Positions 1 through 9,300 of a stretch of DNA of 43,440 nt are shown piece by piece (the first letter of the stretch is position 1; the number at the start of each line of letters is the position of its first letter). A program made the position numbers and the translations under genes. The notes below the pieces were generated by a model. The model saw only the letters and a program-made list of their open reading frames with translations. It had not been told where the DNA came from and made no database searches. Source of the stretch: a virus; IMG/VR virus record IMGVR_UViG_3300037130_000238, positions 1-43,440 of that record. One strand, 5' to 3'.

Positions 1-342
1 GGTAGCTCCTTGCTTCTTCGAAAAGGTTCGATGCGGGAACGATGGAGGAGGGACTGGCTCAGGAAAACTCCAGAACTGGAAAACCAGGCCTCAGCGGTTC
101 AAGCCGCACATACCTGCCGCCTATACGGCATGGTTCAACAGCTTGCTGAAAAAGTCGAGGGGCCAGAGGTGGGACGGTGCTTTTCCCAAAACGGTCCAGG
201 ACAGTACTTTTGGGATGGGCGGAGAGTGGAGTTTTGTTGACTTTCGGATGCCGGAGGCTTCCGCTACTTGCTGTGGGGTGAACCTGGCCGTCCAGCACCG
301 GGGGGTTCTTTGTTTTTTCCCCGCACGCTGTGACGCTGGGCC
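1..342. other. Host flank without a supported gene
   Basis: No reading frame here looks like a protein; the short open frames are arginine- and proline-rich and change character from frame to frame. A few stretches, for example near 62-90 and 180-215, resemble decayed copies of the tandem repeat that starts at about 343. I see no RNA gene or promoter that I could defend. Confidence 0.5.
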
Positions 343-702
343 TTTCAAAACCAGGAGTTTTTTCCACGCCGTGAAGCTGGGGCTTTCAAAACCAGGAATT
401 TCCAGCAAACTGTGCCGTGGTCGTCCAAAACCAGGAGTTTTCCGCAAGCTGTGAAGGCGTGGTCTTTCAAACCAGGAGTTTTTCCGCAAACTGTGCCGTG
501 GTTGTCCAAAACCAGGAGTTTTCCGCAAGCTGTGAAGGCGTGGTCTTTCAAACCAGGAGTTTTTCCGCAAACTGTGCCGTGGCCGTCCAAAACCGGGAGT
601 TTTCCGCAAGCTGTGCCGTGGTCGTCCAAAACCAGGAGTTTCGCGCAAGCTGTGGAGCCGTGGTCTTTCAAAACCAGGAGTTTTTCCGCAAGCTGTGCCG
701 TG
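343..702. repeat. Tandem array of about nine 39-41 bp repeats
   Basis: The core AAAACCAGGAGTTTT recurs near 347, 388, 427, 468, 508, 549, 588, 628 and 669, a period of 39-41 bp. Each core is followed by TCCGCAAGCTGTG or a close variant. Two unit flavours alternate, one entered by GTCGTCC and one by GTCTTTC, so an 80-bp higher-order period shows between 427 and 587. Copies vary by single bases and by length of the T run. Because the period is not a multiple of three, all frames stay partly open and produce repetitive pseudo-proteins that should not be annotated. It lies outside the phage, downstream of the DUF1440 gene. I recall similar arrays in acidobacterial genomes; that is memory, not a search. 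Confidence 0.85.
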
Positions 703-763
703 GTTGTCCGATGCCCTGGCTCATAGGAGTCCTCAGGTTCCGTGTTGGAGTATTGCCTTGCTG

Positions 764-1231
764 TTATAGAGCGCGGCGGACGGCGCGGCGGACGCTGTCG
801 GTGGCGACGCCGTAGACGGCGTGGGTGACCCACTCGCTGATGCGCTCCTGGGTGGGCTGGCGGCCGGGAGGGGCGGTGAGGCCGAGGTGGGGCAGGATGG
901 TTTCGTGGGTGATGCGGTTGAGGGTGATGCCGAAGGCGGCGCCGTGCCAGGCTCCCAGGGAGGGCTCCATTTCAACAAGCGCACCGTAGGCGGCGCCGGC
1001 GAGGGCGCCGAAGATCCAGTGAATGCCCTGGAGGGCGAGTTCGCGCTCCTGTTCGGGGAGGCGGCGGCCGGCGACGTTTTCGGCGAAGAGGACGGGGGGC
1101 GGGGTCTGGCCCTGGGTGCGAGGCGGAAGGACCTGCTCGGCGATCATTTTGGCGCCGGCGCCGGCGAGTCCGCCGACCAGGCCGGCGAGGAGGCCTTTGG
1201 AGATGCTGCGTTTTCGTGGGGTCGTGCTCAT
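764..1231 (-). CDS. DUF1440/YagU-like membrane protein (host)
   Basis: The 155-residue protein begins with a basic N-terminus and a glycine-rich hydrophobic helix (about residues 12-32), has a second hydrophobic segment (about 70-90) and a C-terminal part with WVTHAVYGVATD. This arrangement fits the DUF1440 (YagU-like) inner-membrane family, whose function is poorly known. It is the only host gene seen and reads leftward, away from the phage. Only about 60 bp separate its start from the candidate phage end at 1292, so the prophage probably sits in its promoter region and may have cut it off from its normal control. Family assignment is from sequence resemblance; confidence is moderate. Confidence 0.7.
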   Translation of the reverse strand: MSTTPRKRSISKGLLAGLVGGLAGAGAKMIAEQVLPPRTQGQTPPPVLFAENVAGRRLPEQERELALQGIHWIFGALAGAAYGALVEMEPSLGAWHGAAFGITLNRITHETILPHLGLTAPPGRQPTQERISEWVTHAVYGVATDSVRRAVRRAL

Positions 1232-1291
1232 AGAAGGTGAGATGCGTCGCGATCAGGTACAGGGTACAGGGCTGTGGCTGACGGAATTATT

Positions 1292-1380
1292 TGTCACCAA
1301 AGTCAGAATTAAGTGGCACTAAACGTTTTAGTGACCCTCCTGAAGGCCTCGTTTTACCCTCACTTGTTACTCAGTGATAA
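1292..1380. other. Candidate prophage left end with transposase-binding repeats
   Basis: The host gene ends its upstream region here and the first phage gene stops at 1401. The segment opens with TGTCACC, in line with the TG...CA tips of Mu-family and Tn7-family elements. GTCACCAAA occurs at 1293-1301, GGCACTAAA at 1315-1323, the inverted form TTTAGTGAC at 1327-1335, and a weaker inverted copy (TCAGTGA) at 1371-1377. CACTAAA-CGT-TTTAGTG (1317-1333) is a perfect 7-bp inverted repeat. Several spaced copies of one motif are what MuA-type transposase ends look like. The right end is outside the window, so terminal repeats and the 5-bp target duplication cannot be checked. Confidence 0.5.
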
Positions 1381-1400
1381 CCCCACCCAACGCCCCCTGA

Positions 1401-4400
1401 TTAAAGGGTCGAACTACCCCGCCCGCCGCCACCTGTTCCGCCCCCCACTCCGCCTGACGATCCGCCACTGCCGACCGACGCGCTGGCACCGCCGATCGCA
1501 CCCGCAGCGCTCGCCGTGATCGCGACGCCCGTCGATGTCGAGGGAGCTGTATAGAGACCTGTCCCACTGATTGTCCCCACCGTGCTGTTTCCGCCCGCGA
1601 CGCCATTCACCGCCCACGTCACCGTGGGCGATCCCGTCGCTCCGGTGATGGTCGCCGTGTATTGCTGCGTTCCACCGAGAGGCACGCTTGCGTAGCTCGG
1701 GCTTACCGTGATCGAAACCCCGCTACCTCCGCCGCCGCTCGATCCAGAGCCTGTTCCCACCTGAACGAACTGCCAACCCAGCGCAGCCGCGTTCGCATGG
1801 CTCGTCGCGGTGATCTGATGCGTCCCCGACGTCGCCGGTGCCGTGTACAGCCCCGTAGTGTCGATCGTGCCCACAGTAGAGTTGCCGCCCGCGACTCCGT
1901 CGACGCTCCACTCCACGGCCGTGTCTGAGCTACCCGCCACCTGCGCGGTGAACTGCTGCGTGCCACTCACCACCATTGCCACACCGGACGGCGAAACGCT
2001 GACCGCGATCCCGCCTGCCGCGCTGCCGCTGCCGCCGGTCGGCTCGTAAAAGAGCGCAAACACGTCGGCGTGCCCCGTCCAGACATTGCCTTCGCCATCT
2101 TCAAACACACAGTGGACCGCGAGATTGGCGTCGACGTAGCACGCGCCGACGCCGTGGGCCGGGTGATCGACGATGGTGAAGTCGTGCGGCCCTGCGATCA
2201 CCTGCAGCGAATTGCCCGCGCCCGCCACTGTAGGAAGCGCCATCGACGTGCTGTCCTCGTAGGTGCCCATCCCCACACCGAGAACGAAGCCCGTCGACGT
2301 CGTGTACTTCATCCAGGTCGCGCCGCCTGTAGTTTCCGTCGTGACCTCGCCGCTGTTGTTTTTCCACGCGAACGCGAGAACACGAGCATTCCCGTGCCAA
2401 ACGTGCCCTTCGCCGTCCTGATAGTTCAGGTGGACCACCTGCGATCCGTCGACATACGCCCCAACGCCGTGCGCCTGGTTGCCGGACGCGCCCGGCTCGC
2501 TCGGCGAGGCATCGTGGGGGAAAGCGACGGCAAACATCTGCGCGGTCGTGAATCCGGCTGGCAGCACGAGGGTCGTGCCATCCGGAACCACACCGCACCC
2601 AAAACACACCTGTTCGCCGCCGGCCAGCGTGAGCATGAGCCACTGAAGAGGAACGTCGCCGCTTGAGACGTAGCCCAGTGTCGCGGCGGTGGAATCGCCC
2701 GACCAAGTCACCGCGGCCACGTTCAGATCTCCGACCCAGAATGAGCCTTCTCCGTCCTCGTACTGGAGCGTTCCCACCCGCGTGCTCGTATTCACATCGC
2801 ACAACGCAATGACGTGCATGACCGCGCCCAGTTCGATGTATCCCTGCGGGCCGGCCCATGCCAGCAGATTTGCGGAATCGAAGCCGGTCGACGGCAAATC
2901 GAAGGTAGACCCACTCTGCATGGACAGCGTGAGGAACGCGAGCTTCCCGCTGTCGGCCAGATCGATTCCCGTGTAGTTGCCGTCGTTGCCTGGATCGCTG
3001 CCGGGCACGTTGCTCCATCCTGCTGTGTTCGGATCGGCGTAATCGTACATCACGGCCTCGTTGTACGGACCGAGGGTCAGATCGAGCTCACCACCGTCCG
3101 GCGCGGCACGCAACGTGATGCTGTTTCCCGCGCCCGCGGGCTGGGCACTGTACGATCGCACCGTTTTTTTGAGCACTTCATAATCGCCCTGGTACGACCA
3201 GCTCGCGGTGGGGTCGATGGTGATCCGGTCGCCCGTCTGGATCTGCGCGGCGCAATTGCCGCTCCCGGCCGCGTCCAGCGCGTACATCAGACACTTGAAG
3301 GTGAGCGCGGGCGGCGTGACGTAAGGCGACACGTCGAGGCCCAGCGCCCGATCGCGTTCGTAACGAGTCACGCGGCTCACCTGATCGAAGGTCGCGACGG
3401 CAAAATCGTAGGACACCGGCAGTGGATTAAGCTGGCGAGGAATGCCCACGCCCACCGCCCCGCGCGCGTATTGGCTGTTCTGGTGAGCAAACGTCGGCGC
3501 CCGCTCCTTGAAGCGCGACTGCAGCAGGCCCACCGAGCCGCCCGCGCCGACGCTGGCTGGATAGTTCGAGCCCTTACTCACGAGTTGCGCGGTGGTGATT
3601 TCAGTGCCCGCGGGAATGCTCAACACCGACCACACGCCGTCGTAGAGTGTGTCGGTGCCGCCGATGGCGATCCGGTCGCCGGTATTCAAAGGATGCGGCT
3701 CCTCCGTCGTCAGCTCAGGGTTGGAGTGGTCCGCGCAGGTGATGCTGGCGATCGCGGCGCATGCCGGCACCAGCAAATCGCGGAACTTCCCGACGTAGCT
3801 GTTCGGCGCCTGAGACACCGATTTGTCGCTCGGCGCGAAGCTGCCGGGCAGCACATGCGCGCGGGAGACCGTGAAGACGCTCGCTCGCGGCTGATCGATC
3901 AACAGCGACCATTTGCCGGCGTACTGCCGCGTGTAGCCCCGGCAGCAGAGCAGCATCTGCTCCTCGATCGCCGTCGTTGTCGTCTGGCTGGCGAAGGCGA
4001 AGTTGCCGCGGAAGCGCGGGCGCGGCCCAATCCCGGTCGGAATGAGCTGGTCGCAGTACTGCGCGCTGGCCCAGAGATCGCCCCAGTTGAAGCAGGCGGC
4101 CACGGCCGCGGGAATCGGATCGGCTCCGGTGAGCAGAGAAATGTTGTATTCCGGAAACAGCTTCCGCCGCAGCTTCAGATCCACCCACTGCCACACCGGA
4201 TTCGTCGAGAACGCGTACCCCGTCTGGTTGCCCTGGTCGTCGAAGAGCCGCACGCGCATCGAGCGCCACAGCCCGACAGGATTGATATCGGTCCACTGCG
4301 TCGGATCGTTCTGGTGATCGTTGGTGGGATTCTCGATCGCCTGCTTGCGGAAGATGCCGTAATAGGCGAGGCGGCTGAAGCACAGCGGGTTTGTGCCGGA

Positions 4401-4757
4401 CGGGAACCACTTCCAGAACGAATCGCAGCCCTGGTCCGGGCCGACCGAGGAAGGGACCAGGCCGGACCCGATCGTCGCGTCGGTGCCGTGATGGAAGTGG
4501 AACTGGGCCGGGTCGCCGAACTCCGACTTCCAGATTAGATAGTTATTGATCCAGAGCTCCTCGTTACCGTCCCACTCGCCTTCGCCCAAACACCAGAAGC
4601 CGACGCGCGTGAAATCCAGATCGTCGTTGCCGGTATTCTGCAGCTCGAAATAACTGAGCCGCTTGCCGGTGACCCACACATAGCCATACGCCAGCGCAGC
4701 CGGCGCGTTCGTCGTCTGGCTGGAGTCGATTACGACTGTGCTGGAAGAGTTCGGCAT
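1401..4757 (-). CDS. J-like central tail tip (host specificity) protein
   Basis: This 1118-residue protein closes the leftward tail operon, the place of lambda gpJ-type tail hub proteins, and follows the Dit-like and L-like genes. The first ~600 residues show the mixed beta character of tail hub proteins. From about residue 600 to 910 come three repeats of ~106-112 residues, each containing (E/Q)DGEG..W.G (codons near 2750, 2400 and 2090). Two bacterial Ig-like domains follow (about 930-1010 and 1030-1100), both carrying GNSTVGTI..TGLYTAP, then a glycine/serine-rich tail. The repeats and Ig-like domains are probably receptor- or surface-binding. The ATG at 4757 follows AAAGGG and lies 4 bases after the previous stop. 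Confidence 0.75.
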   Translation of the reverse strand: MPNSSSTVVIDSSQTTNAPAALAYGYVWVTGKRLSYFELQNTGNDDLDFTRVGFWCLGEGEWDGNEELWINNYLIWKSEFGDPAQFHFHHGTDATIGSGLVPSSVGPDQGCDSFWKWFPSGTNPLCFSRLAYYGIFRKQAIENPTNDHQNDPTQWTDINPVGLWRSMRVRLFDDQGNQTGYAFSTNPVWQWVDLKLRRKLFPEYNISLLTGADPIPAAVAACFNWGDLWASAQYCDQLIPTGIGPRPRFRGNFAFASQTTTTAIEEQMLLCCRGYTRQYAGKWSLLIDQPRASVFTVSRAHVLPGSFAPSDKSVSQAPNSYVGKFRDLLVPACAAIASITCADHSNPELTTEEPHPLNTGDRIAIGGTDTLYDGVWSVLSIPAGTEITTAQLVSKGSNYPASVGAGGSVGLLQSRFKERAPTFAHQNSQYARGAVGVGIPRQLNPLPVSYDFAVATFDQVSRVTRYERDRALGLDVSPYVTPPALTFKCLMYALDAAGSGNCAAQIQTGDRITIDPTASWSYQGDYEVLKKTVRSYSAQPAGAGNSITLRAAPDGGELDLTLGPYNEAVMYDYADPNTAGWSNVPGSDPGNDGNYTGIDLADSGKLAFLTLSMQSGSTFDLPSTGFDSANLLAWAGPQGYIELGAVMHVIALCDVNTSTRVGTLQYEDGEGSFWVGDLNVAAVTWSGDSTAATLGYVSSGDVPLQWLMLTLAGGEQVCFGCGVVPDGTTLVLPAGFTTAQMFAVAFPHDASPSEPGASGNQAHGVGAYVDGSQVVHLNYQDGEGHVWHGNARVLAFAWKNNSGEVTTETTGGATWMKYTTSTGFVLGVGMGTYEDSTSMALPTVAGAGNSLQVIAGPHDFTIVDHPAHGVGACYVDANLAVHCVFEDGEGNVWTGHADVFALFYEPTGGSGSAAGGIAVSVSPSGVAMVVSGTQQFTAQVAGSSDTAVEWSVDGVAGGNSTVGTIDTTGLYTAPATSGTHQITATSHANAAALGWQFVQVGTGSGSSGGGGSGVSITVSPSYASVPLGGTQQYTATITGATGSPTVTWAVNGVAGGNSTVGTISGTGLYTAPSTSTGVAITASAAGAIGGASASVGSGGSSGGVGGGTGGGGRGSSTL

Positions 4758-4761
4758 CCCT

Positions 4762-5430
4762 TTAGACCTGGCGCATCCGGTTCACACTGTTGGGCGCCAC
4801 GCTGGCCAGCGTCTCGCCGAAGTTCTTCTCGAAGTTATCGGTCACGGCAAAGATGCGTTCGAGCACCTGGCAGGTCTCGTACGTCTGCTGGCAGGGCGTG
4901 CTCGCGGTCGATCCGCACTGCGCCGACGACCAGCGCCACTGGCAGATTTCGCAGAGCTGATAGCGCGGCGTGATGTCCTGGCTCGATTCGCCCAGCTGGC
5001 GCAGCGTGACGCTCACCTGCGAGGGATTGCTGTCGTCCACGCTCAGCGTCGCGTGAAACTCCTCTTCCGCATCCTGGGCTGCGGCGTTCCATCTCCGATA
5101 AACGCCGATCGCGCCTTCGATCGCCGACTTCCGCACGATCCGGTAGAAGTCCGTCTGCAGCGAATCTCCGCTCAGGTTCTGCAGCAGCAGGGCGCCGACG
5201 TCGGTCGCCATCGAGCGATTGAACGTCATATCGCCGAACCCCACGATCCACGGCAGGTAGGCGTTGCTCGCGCTGCCCCCGGTGGCCACGAGGACGCTGG
5301 CCGCGGTGATCCTGCGGCTCGCCCAGTAGTAACAGTTGCCGTTCACGTCCTCCACGTCGAGCAGATGCACCGGAGCGATGCCGGTGCGGCCGGGCGAGCT
5401 CGTCTTCAGCGCTGCGGACCAGGGGATCAT
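4762..5430 (-). CDS. BR0599/minor tail protein L-like protein with Cys cluster
   Basis: About 222 residues from the ATG at 5430, which has GAGG six bases upstream and overlaps the stop of the 26-residue gene (ATGA); a longer GTG start at 5457 is possible but lacks a good ribosome site. The C-terminal third contains LCEICQW, then further cysteines at CGS, CQQ and CQV. Lambda gpL and the BR0599 family carry a metal or Fe-S binding cysteine set in the same place between the Dit and hub genes, which is the main reason for the call. The protein would form part of the tail tip ring. The metal is not knowable from sequence. Confidence 0.6.
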   Translation of the reverse strand: MIPWSAALKTSSPGRTGIAPVHLLDVEDVNGNCYYWASRRITAASVLVATGGSASNAYLPWIVGFGDMTFNRSMATDVGALLLQNLSGDSLQTDFYRIVRKSAIEGAIGVYRRWNAAAQDAEEEFHATLSVDDSNPSQVSVTLRQLGESSQDITPRYQLCEICQWRWSSAQCGSTASTPCQQTYETCQVLERIFAVTDNFEKNFGETLASVAPNSVNRMRQV

Positions 5431-5507
5431 CGAGTGCCTCGCGCGCGCTCGTACCACATTCCCAGCCAGAAAATGGCCGCGAAGAACAATACGTGAGCAG
5501 CGTTCAT
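5427..5507 (-). CDS. 26-residue single-span membrane peptide
   Basis: A tiny frame starting MNAAHVLFFAAIFWLGMWYE and ending ERARGTR. It has one hydrophobic helix and a basic end. Its ATG overlaps the stop of the Dit-like gene (ATGA at 5504-5507), and its own stop overlaps the start of the L-like gene (ATGA at 5427-5430). That double coupling is strong evidence for translation, because nothing else explains the 73-base gap between two tail genes. Its job is unknown. Candidates are a membrane-active morphogenesis or exclusion peptide, or mainly a translational relay. Confidence 0.6.
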   Translation of the reverse strand: MNAAHVLFFAAIFWLGMWYERARGTR

Positions 5508-6301
5508 CGCATCACCCGCAGCTTGAACCACGAGCATGGCAGCGCGAGCGTCTGCACCGCCTGCACGCGGTGAATGTCGAGCGGCACGTTGACCTTCTCG
5601 AAGACTTTCACCGGAACGAGAGCAACGCCCGACGTGGCGAGGTTCACCGTGCCCACTTCGATGCCGTCGAGGAAGATATTCACCGTGCCCTGACCGGCGC
5701 CGGTCAGCATCCAGAGCTGAAAGCCGTAGCCGCGATACTCATGCTGCGCCCAGTCGCCGATCGCGCCGGCGTCGTCGGCCGTGGTGCGCAGCACGCCGCC
5801 GAAGTTGCGCACCGTCGTTGCCCACGTTCCCTGCGTCGCCAGCTTCTGATCGCCGAAGTCGTTGAAGGGGTAAAGATCGATCGCGTCGGCCGCCCAGTTG
5901 GAGGGATACTGCAGCATCGGCAGGGTGGGGATCTCGTCGAACTGCACGTTCTGCACGTCCCACTTATTGTTCGCGGTCTCGATCGCCGCAATCTCGGTGG
6001 TGAATCGGCCCACGTAGTGGCGGCCTCCGCCGTCCCAGTCGATCAGCGTGAAGAAGCCGTCCTCATATTGCTCGTAGTACCACTTCAGCCGCCGCACACA
6101 GTTCAGCGTGCGGCCCAGCCACGAGAACACGAAGGTGTGCCCGGTGTTGCCCAGCTCGCGCGTGTACGGCGTCCCGCCCACGGCCTTTTGCACCCCGCGT
6201 GTGGCGGCGCGCTTGCGCGTGAATCCGTAGTCCGGATTCATGGAGTCGCCGAGCTGCGGATCCCAGCCCCGCGCCGGATTGAGGATGTCAGTTTGCGCCA
6301 T
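5504..6301 (-). CDS. Distal tail (Dit)-like protein
   Basis: 265 residues from the ATG at 6301; a GTG twelve bases upstream is also in frame, but GGGAG placed six bases before the ATG favours the shorter form. The N-terminal half, with RRLKWYYEQYEDGFFTLIDW and FTTEIAAIETANNKWDV, looks like the beta-sandwich of distal tail proteins. The C-terminal half could be a carbohydrate-binding-like beta domain (VNIFLDGIEVGTVNL). Its position directly after the tape measure gene and before the L-like and hub genes is the standard Dit position. The start overlaps the tape measure stop by 14 bases. No exact family is claimed. Confidence 0.6.
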   Translation of the reverse strand: MAQTDILNPARGWDPQLGDSMNPDYGFTRKRAATRGVQKAVGGTPYTRELGNTGHTFVFSWLGRTLNCVRRLKWYYEQYEDGFFTLIDWDGGGRHYVGRFTTEIAAIETANNKWDVQNVQFDEIPTLPMLQYPSNWAADAIDLYPFNDFGDQKLATQGTWATTVRNFGGVLRTTADDAGAIGDWAQHEYRGYGFQLWMLTGAGQGTVNIFLDGIEVGTVNLATSGVALVPVKVFEKVNVPLDIHRVQAVQTLALPCSWFKLRVMR

Positions 6302-9300
6302 CGGCGCTCCCACCGTAGTTGCCGAAGCTCTTGTTATAGGCGGCGCGCACCGCGTCCGCGTTGTCGGTCAGGAATTGCACCGAGCTCTTCGCGTCGATCG
6401 CGTGGAGATGCAGCTCTGGCCCCGGCGCCGACGCCGGCGCAGCGACGCGCGCGGCCGGCGACTGCATCGCGTCCCGATAGCTGGCGTGCACCGCGCTGCC
6501 CTGCTCGAACGCGCGCACCATGCGCTCGTTGTGGTCCGCGGTGAAGATGCGCTCGCCCTGATGGACCTGAGCGATCTGATCGGCCGGCACGTAGGGCGAA
6601 CCCACATCGTAGGAAGCGGAGCTCATGCCGTACGCGCTGCGCCCGGCCTTTTGTTCGCGGGTCAGTTTTTGCTCGGCCGCATCGGTCTCGTGGGTCACGG
6701 TGTCGTGGTAGTAGCGCGAGCCCGCCAGGCCCATCTTGCTGAGCGTGTTGTGCGCATCCGTCTTCAGCTGCTCGATATCCATGTAAGCGGCGAGGTAATC
6801 CATGCTGCCCTGATTGAACGCATCCATGTCGTTCGAGAGCCGCGGCCGTCCCTGCTTCAGCCACCACACGCGCGCCGGCTCATTGCCGCCGAACAGCCCC
6901 AGCACCGCACCGCCCACCGCGCCGATCCCGGCGCCGATCGGGCCGCCGATGTCCATGCCCAGCTTCGCGCCGCTCATCGCGCCGCTCATGATGCCGCCGA
7001 CGCCGCCCTGCTTATACGCGCCAAACAGTCCCAGCGCCGATCCCGCAACGCCCAGAGTGTTGGATTTTGTCAATCCGCCGCCCAGCACCGAGGACGAGAA
7101 CGCGCTCGTTCCCGGTGAGGCTGCGATGTCGCCGCCTCCGTCCGTGCCTGAAGCCGCGCCCGTGTCCAGGCCCGAGGGCTGCGCCGCGTTCGCCAGCACC
7201 GACTGCGCCGAGGACGAGCCGCCGCCGCTGTGAAACAGGCCGCTGATGCCGCGCGCCGTTCCCACGCCGGCGTTCATGTCGTTCAGGAATCCGCCGAACC
7301 CCGCGCCTGGAGCGGGCGGCGCGCCGGAAGGCGTGAGTCCGTACGTGCTCGACGATCCGCCTCCAGCCCCACCGCCGCCGCTCCATCCCCCGCCGCTGAA
7401 TCCGCCGCCCCCACTGCTGAAGCCGCCGCCACTTACCCCGCTGCCGGATTCACTGAACCCGCCGCCGGAACTCCGCGTTGCGCCTGTTCCCCCGCCGCCT
7501 ACAAAGCTCGCGCGCGTCACATAGATCGTGGCCGACTGCAGCGCCATCATGCTGCCGTATCCGCCCGTCGTCGCCGGCGCTTCGATCTGCCGGTCGCGCG
7601 TCGAATGGGGCGTGCCCGCGAGCTTGTCGAACCAGCCGCCCGGATTCGGCAGCCCGTGGCCTGTGCCGGAACTCACGCGCTGGATCAGCGCCGCGCCGCT
7701 CTGCGCCGCATACTTCTCGCCCATGCGCTGCAATGCTTCGAGCGGATGCGCGCTGAACAGGCCCTGCAGCTCGCCGGCCAGCTTCTCCCGCTCCTCGCGC
7801 GCGGCCGCATCCAAATCCGCGTTCATCTCCGTCTGCGCGGCCTTCACGCGGCGGTTGTAATCGTCCTGGCTGATCTCCTGCTGCGCGAGCTGCTCCTGAT
7901 ATTTCCGCAGCCGCTCGTTGTATTCCTCTTCGATCGCGGCCGTGCGCTGCTTCTCGGCCGACATCGAGCGGATCCGCGCCTGCGCCTCGATCTGCGCCGT
8001 CTCGTCGCTGTTGCGCCGTGCCAGCTCCACTTCCTGATCGCGCGCGCCCGAATCGATGATGCCGGTACCGCGGTTCAGCTCGCCGACGTGCGCGGCGTAG
8101 TCCGGATTCGAAGCGTCTTTGCCGTAGGTTTTTTCGAACTCCTGACGCAGCGCCGCAATCTGCTTCTGGCCCTCGGCGCGGATCCGCGCGAAGCCGGAGA
8201 TCTGATGCGAAGCGCTCTCATCCGCGAGCTGATCCACGCGCTGCGTGAAAGACTGCTCGGATGCGAGGATTTCGGCGTTCGTTTTGGTGGCGTTCGAGGC
8301 GTGATCCGTGAGCGCGTCTCCGAAGCGCTGATATTTGCCCCCGGCTTCATCCGCGAGAATGTCCTGATCGCGCGACTGCCCTTCGTAGCGGATCTTCGCA
8401 ATTCCACTCAGCCCCGCGCCACCCGCCTCCCGCGCCCGCTTCGCGACAGCGTCACGTTCTTCCTCGATTCTGCGCAATTCCTCCGCGTGGAAACGGACGT
8501 AAACGGCCTGACGCGCTGCAACCGAATCGAGATCCTTGTCCTTCAGGTCTTCGATCGCCGCGGTCTCCTGAGCTACGTAGAGAGCCGAGCCGCGGAGTTG
8601 AGCCTGCGCCGCCTGTTCGCGCAGGTGTCGCAATTCGATCGCGTGCTCACGCTCGGTGTTGTACTCCTGTGCCTGCGCCTCGCCGACCGCCTTCAGGTCC
8701 TCCAGCGTCTCCCGCGCCGCGCCGGCTTCCGGCGACACCTTGTTTCCCAGCGCAGCGTCCTGGGCGTTCGCGAACCGGCGATTCTCCGCGTTTTCCTGCA
8801 GCCGCCTCTGCAGGTCGGCAGTCGATTTTGCGTGGCCCTGCAGCTCGCTGTCCCGCGAGTGGTTCACGTCGATCTGCTGCATCGCCAGCTCGTGCGCCTG
8901 ATCGACGGCCTTCACCTGCTGCAGCTTGTCGAGCTGCTCCTGCCACTGCTTCTGCTGGTCGCCGGCTTTCCAGCCCGCGTTCAGGTTCTGCCAGGAGTAA
9001 TTTACAAGAGCATCGAAACCGGGAACGGCCATCCCGGCGATCAAGCCGGCGTAGCCGAATTGCCCATGTTGTCCCGCGATCGCCTTTGACTTTTCTACTT
9101 GCGCCTGGAACTGGCGCACCTTCTCGGTGGCCTCACCGATTCTTTCCGCCGTGTCCTCGATCGAGCGCGTGTTGCCGAAGTCCTGCATCTTTGCTTTCTG
9201 GACTTCGGCGTTGTAGTCGTTGGCGGCCTTCGTGAGCGACAGATAGTTGTCGTTCAGGTCCTTGATGCCATGAATGATCTCCGTGCCCACGGAGAACGCC

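Noticed and set aside
343-702. CRISPR array
   Set aside because: The repeats are directly adjacent, with no variable spacers, and no cas gene is present.
2814-4538. 574-residue rightward open frame opposite the tail hub gene
   Set aside because: Arg/His/Ala-rich shadow produced by GC-rich codon use of the real leftward gene; no ribosome site and no domain.
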